Shown piece by piece: positions 35,043-37,744 of a stretch of 37,744 nucleotides of DNA. The notes beneath the pieces were generated by a model. The model ran no database searches. It was not told the DNA's origin and saw only the letters and a program-made list of their open reading frames with translations. A program made the position numbers and the translations under genes. The DNA is from Maledivibacter sp. (GTDB taxonomy: Bacteria > Bacillota > Clostridia > Peptostreptococcales > Caminicellaceae), in NCBI GenBank assembly GCA_025210375.1, contig JAOASB010000035.1:1-37744 (forward strand), read 5' to 3'. The stretch's first letter is position 1. Each line of letters opens with the position of its first letter.

Positions 35043-36809
35043 TTAATCATTAAATTTTCTTATTAAATCCCAAGTATCAAGGTACATAGAAGAGTTATAA
35101 TCTGGAATATTTCCAATTCTCCAGAGTGATACTCCACCAAGTCCTAGATCTTTTACAAGCTGTAACTTAGCAGCTACACTTCTATTGTCCTCATACCATA
35201 TTGAGTTGGTTATACCATTTTCTGTGTATACCATATAAGGATTTTCATATAAATGATTATATTGAATTACACTATCTATATCCCTATAGTTAATCTCTGA
35301 CTTTATTCTCTTAACCAAATCCCTGTATTGAGGAGTAAATGGCATTTGATTAGTTATTGTCCCCTTGCAAACTTTATTTTGATTTATGGCGAAGTTGATT
35401 TGAAGCCAAAGCTTAGATGTATATCTATCTCTATCGATTTCGTTTAGTATGTTTATAAGGTCGCCTTTGATTCTTTCAATGGGGGTATTAGGGTTATCAA
35501 CTTTTCCATTAACTACTCCTAAACTATTACTGTTTTTTATATCATAATCATGAAGCATAAGAATCACGTTATCGGCTATTTCCACTATCTTTGAAAAGTC
35601 ATATGAACTCAAAGGAGAAACGGCAACGATTAGATTTTTATTATATTTATCTAGTTCCCTATCCAGCTTATACAGAAACCCTACATAGTTTGATCTATGG
35701 CTAATGGGTAGATTTTCAAAGTCTATAACTACACCATTAAAAGCTATCCTCTCATAAGGCTTATTTTTTCCCCTTAACAAATCCCTAATTTGATTTATCA
35801 GATCATCAGCGTTGACGAACAATTCATCGTAGTTTTTTGATGCATATATATTGATGTTGGCGTTAATTTTCTTTTTCTCGATATACTTTAATGGTTCCTG
35901 ATAACCATCGGGAATATGAAACTCATTTACAGAGCTGCTTAGATTAATAAATGATATATTTGACTTTTCGTCGTAATCAACTAATGCCCAAGCAAAGGAT
36001 ATGGAATCAAAGGAGGCTATGCTGTTATTTTTTTTAAAATCTTCATATTGACTATTTGATGAAATGGCATAATATCCATTTAATTTAAGATCGTTTGGAT
36101 TTCTATGCTTTGCTTCTTCAATAAGCTGAGGTAAGTTAAGCAATGGTTTGATACCAGTAGCTAATATATCTTCAAACTCATCATTTGTTAGATTTAGATC
36201 ATGGTTTGCTATATTTTCATAATAGCTGGATATAGGGCTATAATTCCTAATATTATTACCATATTTCATATAAAGGCTGTTCAAATTTACTAGGGTCTTA
36301 AGGGGGCTTATATCCGTAATATTGTTTTCAGTAAAATATAGTCTTTTTAGATTCACTAACCCACTTAGACTCTGTAGAGAAGTGACCCTATTACCATTTA
36401 AAGATAACTCCTCTAAATTAGTTAAGTTTGCTAATGGAGAAATATCACTTATGGAATTTCTTTGAAGGTGTAAAATCCTTAGTTTTGTTAGTTGACCGAG
36501 ATTACTTATATCCGCTATATTATTATTGTCAAGGTGAAGCTCAATAACATTTGTCAAATATTCTATTCCTCTTAAGTCCTTTAATCCTTTATTAGATAAG
36601 TTCAGCATCTCTATATTTGATAAATCAGCTTGGGTCAATTCACCTTGGGGTTTGTGTAGTAGAAGTCTAACGGATTCTTCAAGTATTTTATTACCTAGGT
36701 TTACATTGGATGAATCAATATTATTTAAGACCATTGCATTAGCCTGTGTGGTTTGTAGAAGTCCAAACCCTAAAATAATGGTCAATATAATTACTAGGTA
36801 CTTCTTCAT
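35043..36809 (-). CDS. Secreted leucine-rich-repeat protein with a GH18 (SleL/YdhD-like) domain
   Basis: 588 residues from ATG 36809, which has AAGGAGG upstream; the frame's earlier ATG at 36836 lies before that site. A signal peptide (KKYLVIILTIILGFGLL) ends at QANA near residue 25. Residues about 86-190 hold five internalin-like repeats (LTKLRILHLQRNSISDISPL and relatives). Residues about 245-588 form a glycosyl hydrolase 18 barrel with FNGVVIDFENL: D363 and catalytic E365 are kept, while the first two motif Asp positions read N and V. The end GGVSLWRIG resembles spore-cortex lytic SleL/YdhD enzymes, which cut N-acetylglucosamine linkages in peptidoglycan. The LRR-GH18 combination is unusual. 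No SH3, LysM or SLH anchor is seen. Confidence 0.85.
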   Translation of the reverse strand: MKKYLVIILTIILGFGLLQTTQANAMVLNNIDSSNVNLGNKILEESVRLLLHKPQGELTQADLSNIEMLNLSNKGLKDLRGIEYLTNVIELHLDNNNIADISNLGQLTKLRILHLQRNSISDISPLANLTNLEELSLNGNRVTSLQSLSGLVNLKRLYFTENNITDISPLKTLVNLNSLYMKYGNNIRNYSPISSYYENIANHDLNLTNDEFEDILATGIKPLLNLPQLIEEAKHRNPNDLKLNGYYAISSNSQYEDFKKNNSIASFDSISFAWALVDYDEKSNISFINLSSSVNEFHIPDGYQEPLKYIEKKKINANINIYASKNYDELFVNADDLINQIRDLLRGKNKPYERIAFNGVVIDFENLPISHRSNYVGFLYKLDRELDKYNKNLIVAVSPLSSYDFSKIVEIADNVILMLHDYDIKNSNSLGVVNGKVDNPNTPIERIKGDLINILNEIDRDRYTSKLWLQINFAINQNKVCKGTITNQMPFTPQYRDLVKRIKSEINYRDIDSVIQYNHLYENPYMVYTENGITNSIWYEDNRSVAAKLQLVKDLGLGGVSLWRIGNIPDYNSSMYLDTWDLIRKFND

Positions 36810-36973
36810 AAGTATTTTCCTCCTTATAAAAATCAATTTAGCATGATCCCTATATTGATTATATCAATATTTGCTGGGGAATGATATCGTCTTAATGGTG
36901 ATTATGTATTATTATGACATTAATGACTTTGGAAATTTATTGCTTAATTTGTTATTGATCCATATAAAAAAAT

Positions 36974-36994
36974 AAGTTGGTGCTAAGCACCAAC
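36974..36994 (-). terminator. Terminator of the SEC-C gene
   Basis: A perfect palindrome, AGTTGGTGCT-A-AGCACCAACT, read on the minus strand runs into TATTTTTTT. It follows the stop of the minus-strand gene at 37008. Confidence 0.85.
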
Positions 36995-37007
36995 TCAGGT
37001 TGTGAAA

Positions 37008-37508
37008 TTATTTATTTAAACAGCATTTTTTATATTTCTTACCACTACCACAAGGACATGGATCATTTCGACCAATTTTATTTGGGTTTACAACTATACG
37101 AGACTTGTTATACTCCTTTTTGATATCCTTTCTTTTTTGGGCAGTTAGGATGTCATCCCACTGTGGAAGACTATAAAGCCAGTCTGCTTTAGCAGCAAGC
37201 ATATTATAATATAGCTTTTCAAAGTCTACTGAAAGTTTTACATTACTTTCTTCTGTTACATTATCAAGATCTATTTCTTCAGTTAAACTTGAATTAATTC
37301 CATCTAAGAAGCCAGTAAATGTAATAGAATCCATATCAAATTTTTCGGCTAACTCAGCTAAAGAACCTTCTATGGCTTCTTCTTTGTTTTCTAGAATATA
37401 TTCGTAGTTTTTTTGCTCCATTGGAAGGTAATTCCCCCAAAACTTATTGTACTCATCCTGGCTACGTTCAGCGTAAGCCTGCTCTTGCCATTGTTCTAAT
37501 AAAGACAT
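37008..37508 (-). CDS. SEC-C zinc-motif protein of unknown function
   Basis: 166 residues. The C-terminus [18 protein letters not shown] is the SEC-C zinc-binding motif (C-x-C-x8-CC) found at the end of SecA and on many stand-alone proteins. Residues 1-140 are acidic and helical ([22 protein letters not shown]) and resemble small Firmicute SEC-C proteins with no assigned function. GGAAAGGATG precedes the ATG. An extended -10 (TGATATAAT on the minus strand, 37588-37596) lies at the border of the MITE copy at 37603. It ends at a strong terminator. Confidence 0.85.
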   Translation of the reverse strand: MSLLEQWQEQAYAERSQDEYNKFWGNYLPMEQKNYEYILENKEEAIEGSLAELAEKFDMDSITFTGFLDGINSSLTEEIDLDNVTEESNVKLSVDFEKLYYNMLAAKADWLYSLPQWDDILTAQKRKDIKKEYNKSRIVVNPNKIGRNDPCPCGSGKKYKKCCLNK

Positions 37509-37602
37509 CGTATTTCATCCTTTCCTAATTCTCACTATATGTAAATAATATAGCGAGTATATCTAAAAGCAAATTTTATTCTTAAGTATTATATCATATT
37601 TT

Positions 37603-37744
37603 AAGAGCAAATTGCATAATTACCTTCTGCAAAAACTATCTACTATATATAGTTAAAAAACCTTAAGAACTATACCATCAAATATGCTTATATCTTAAGC
37701 AATTAAATATAGGATGATATTCGCATATCAGGCTTAGCCAAGTA
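37603..37744. repeat. MITE-like element, inverted copy, cut by the window end (family M)
   Basis: From GAGCAAATTGCATAATTAC onward the complement matches 34358-34499 closely (for example TATGCGAATATCAT and GCTTAAGATATAAGC). The other terminus lies beyond the window. With 34333-34499 it brackets cspA, the LRR-GH18 gene and the SEC-C gene in inverted orientation. Confidence 0.75.

Noticed and set aside
1..37744. CRISPR arrays, tRNA or rRNA genes, T-box leaders
   Set aside because: No regularly spaced direct repeats, no tRNA cloverleaf ending in CCA-like form, no rRNA signature and no T-box GGTGG core were seen. The palindromic repeats are dispersed, not arrayed.

Overview
The window looks like a chromosomal segment of a low-GC, anaerobic, spore-forming Firmicute of the Clostridia (Alkaliphilus/Natronincola-like in flavour). 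The reasons are AT-rich intergenic DNA, strong AGGAGG ribosome sites with some GTG and TTG starts, a Spo0E-like protein, SLH and Calx-beta surface proteins, an XerS-like recombinase and adenosylcobalamin (AdoCbl) metabolism. The species cannot be named from the sequence alone.

Layout. 1-1053: the end of an unidentified gene, then decayed coding remnants. 1054-6063: a very large secreted SLH surface protein with tandem Calx-beta repeats. 6144-6299: a relic of a serine recombinase, followed by an unknown membrane protein. 7116-8234 (minus): a tyrosine recombinase with a GTG start. 8235-9111: MITE-like palindromic elements and a small DUF2809 membrane protein. 9229-11352: a threonine-synthase-like PLP enzyme and an acetamidase/formamidase. 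11447-16893: promoter, cobalamin riboswitch, terminator and a five-gene peptide/nickel-type ABC transporter operon. 17027-23005: a second cobalamin riboswitch and terminator, then methylmalonyl-CoA mutase mutA-mutB with its GTPase meaB. 23229-25251: an arsenic operon, arsR-acr3-arsC. 25591-28157: a Spo0E-like protein, SelO and Ogt. 28285-31462: an XRE-HTH/B12-binding regulator followed by a translationally coupled FIST sensor and soluble chemotaxis transducer. 31581-37508: a PatB-like lyase, a DEAD-box helicase, a cold-shock protein, an LRR-GH18 fusion and a SEC-C protein.

Cobalamin is the main theme. Two cobalamin riboswitches, an AdoCbl-dependent mutase with its chaperone, and a transcription factor with a CarH-like cobalamin pocket lie within about 18 kb. 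The transporter under the first riboswitch is a candidate importer for cobalt, a corrinoid or a related ligand. The regulator at 28285-29166 carries the W-x9-EH signature of light-sensing CarH/LitR proteins and the DxHxxG cobalamin motif, at the spacing I recall for CarH. Its HTH is XRE-type rather than MerR-type, and it sits next to a FIST-MCP signalling pair. This is the best candidate for an undescribed system in the window.

The intergenic DNA holds at least four families of short palindromic or MITE-like repeats. Several sit side by side in the same groupings at two loci. One family supplies the stop codon of a gene, and one shows a compensatory base-pair change between copies.
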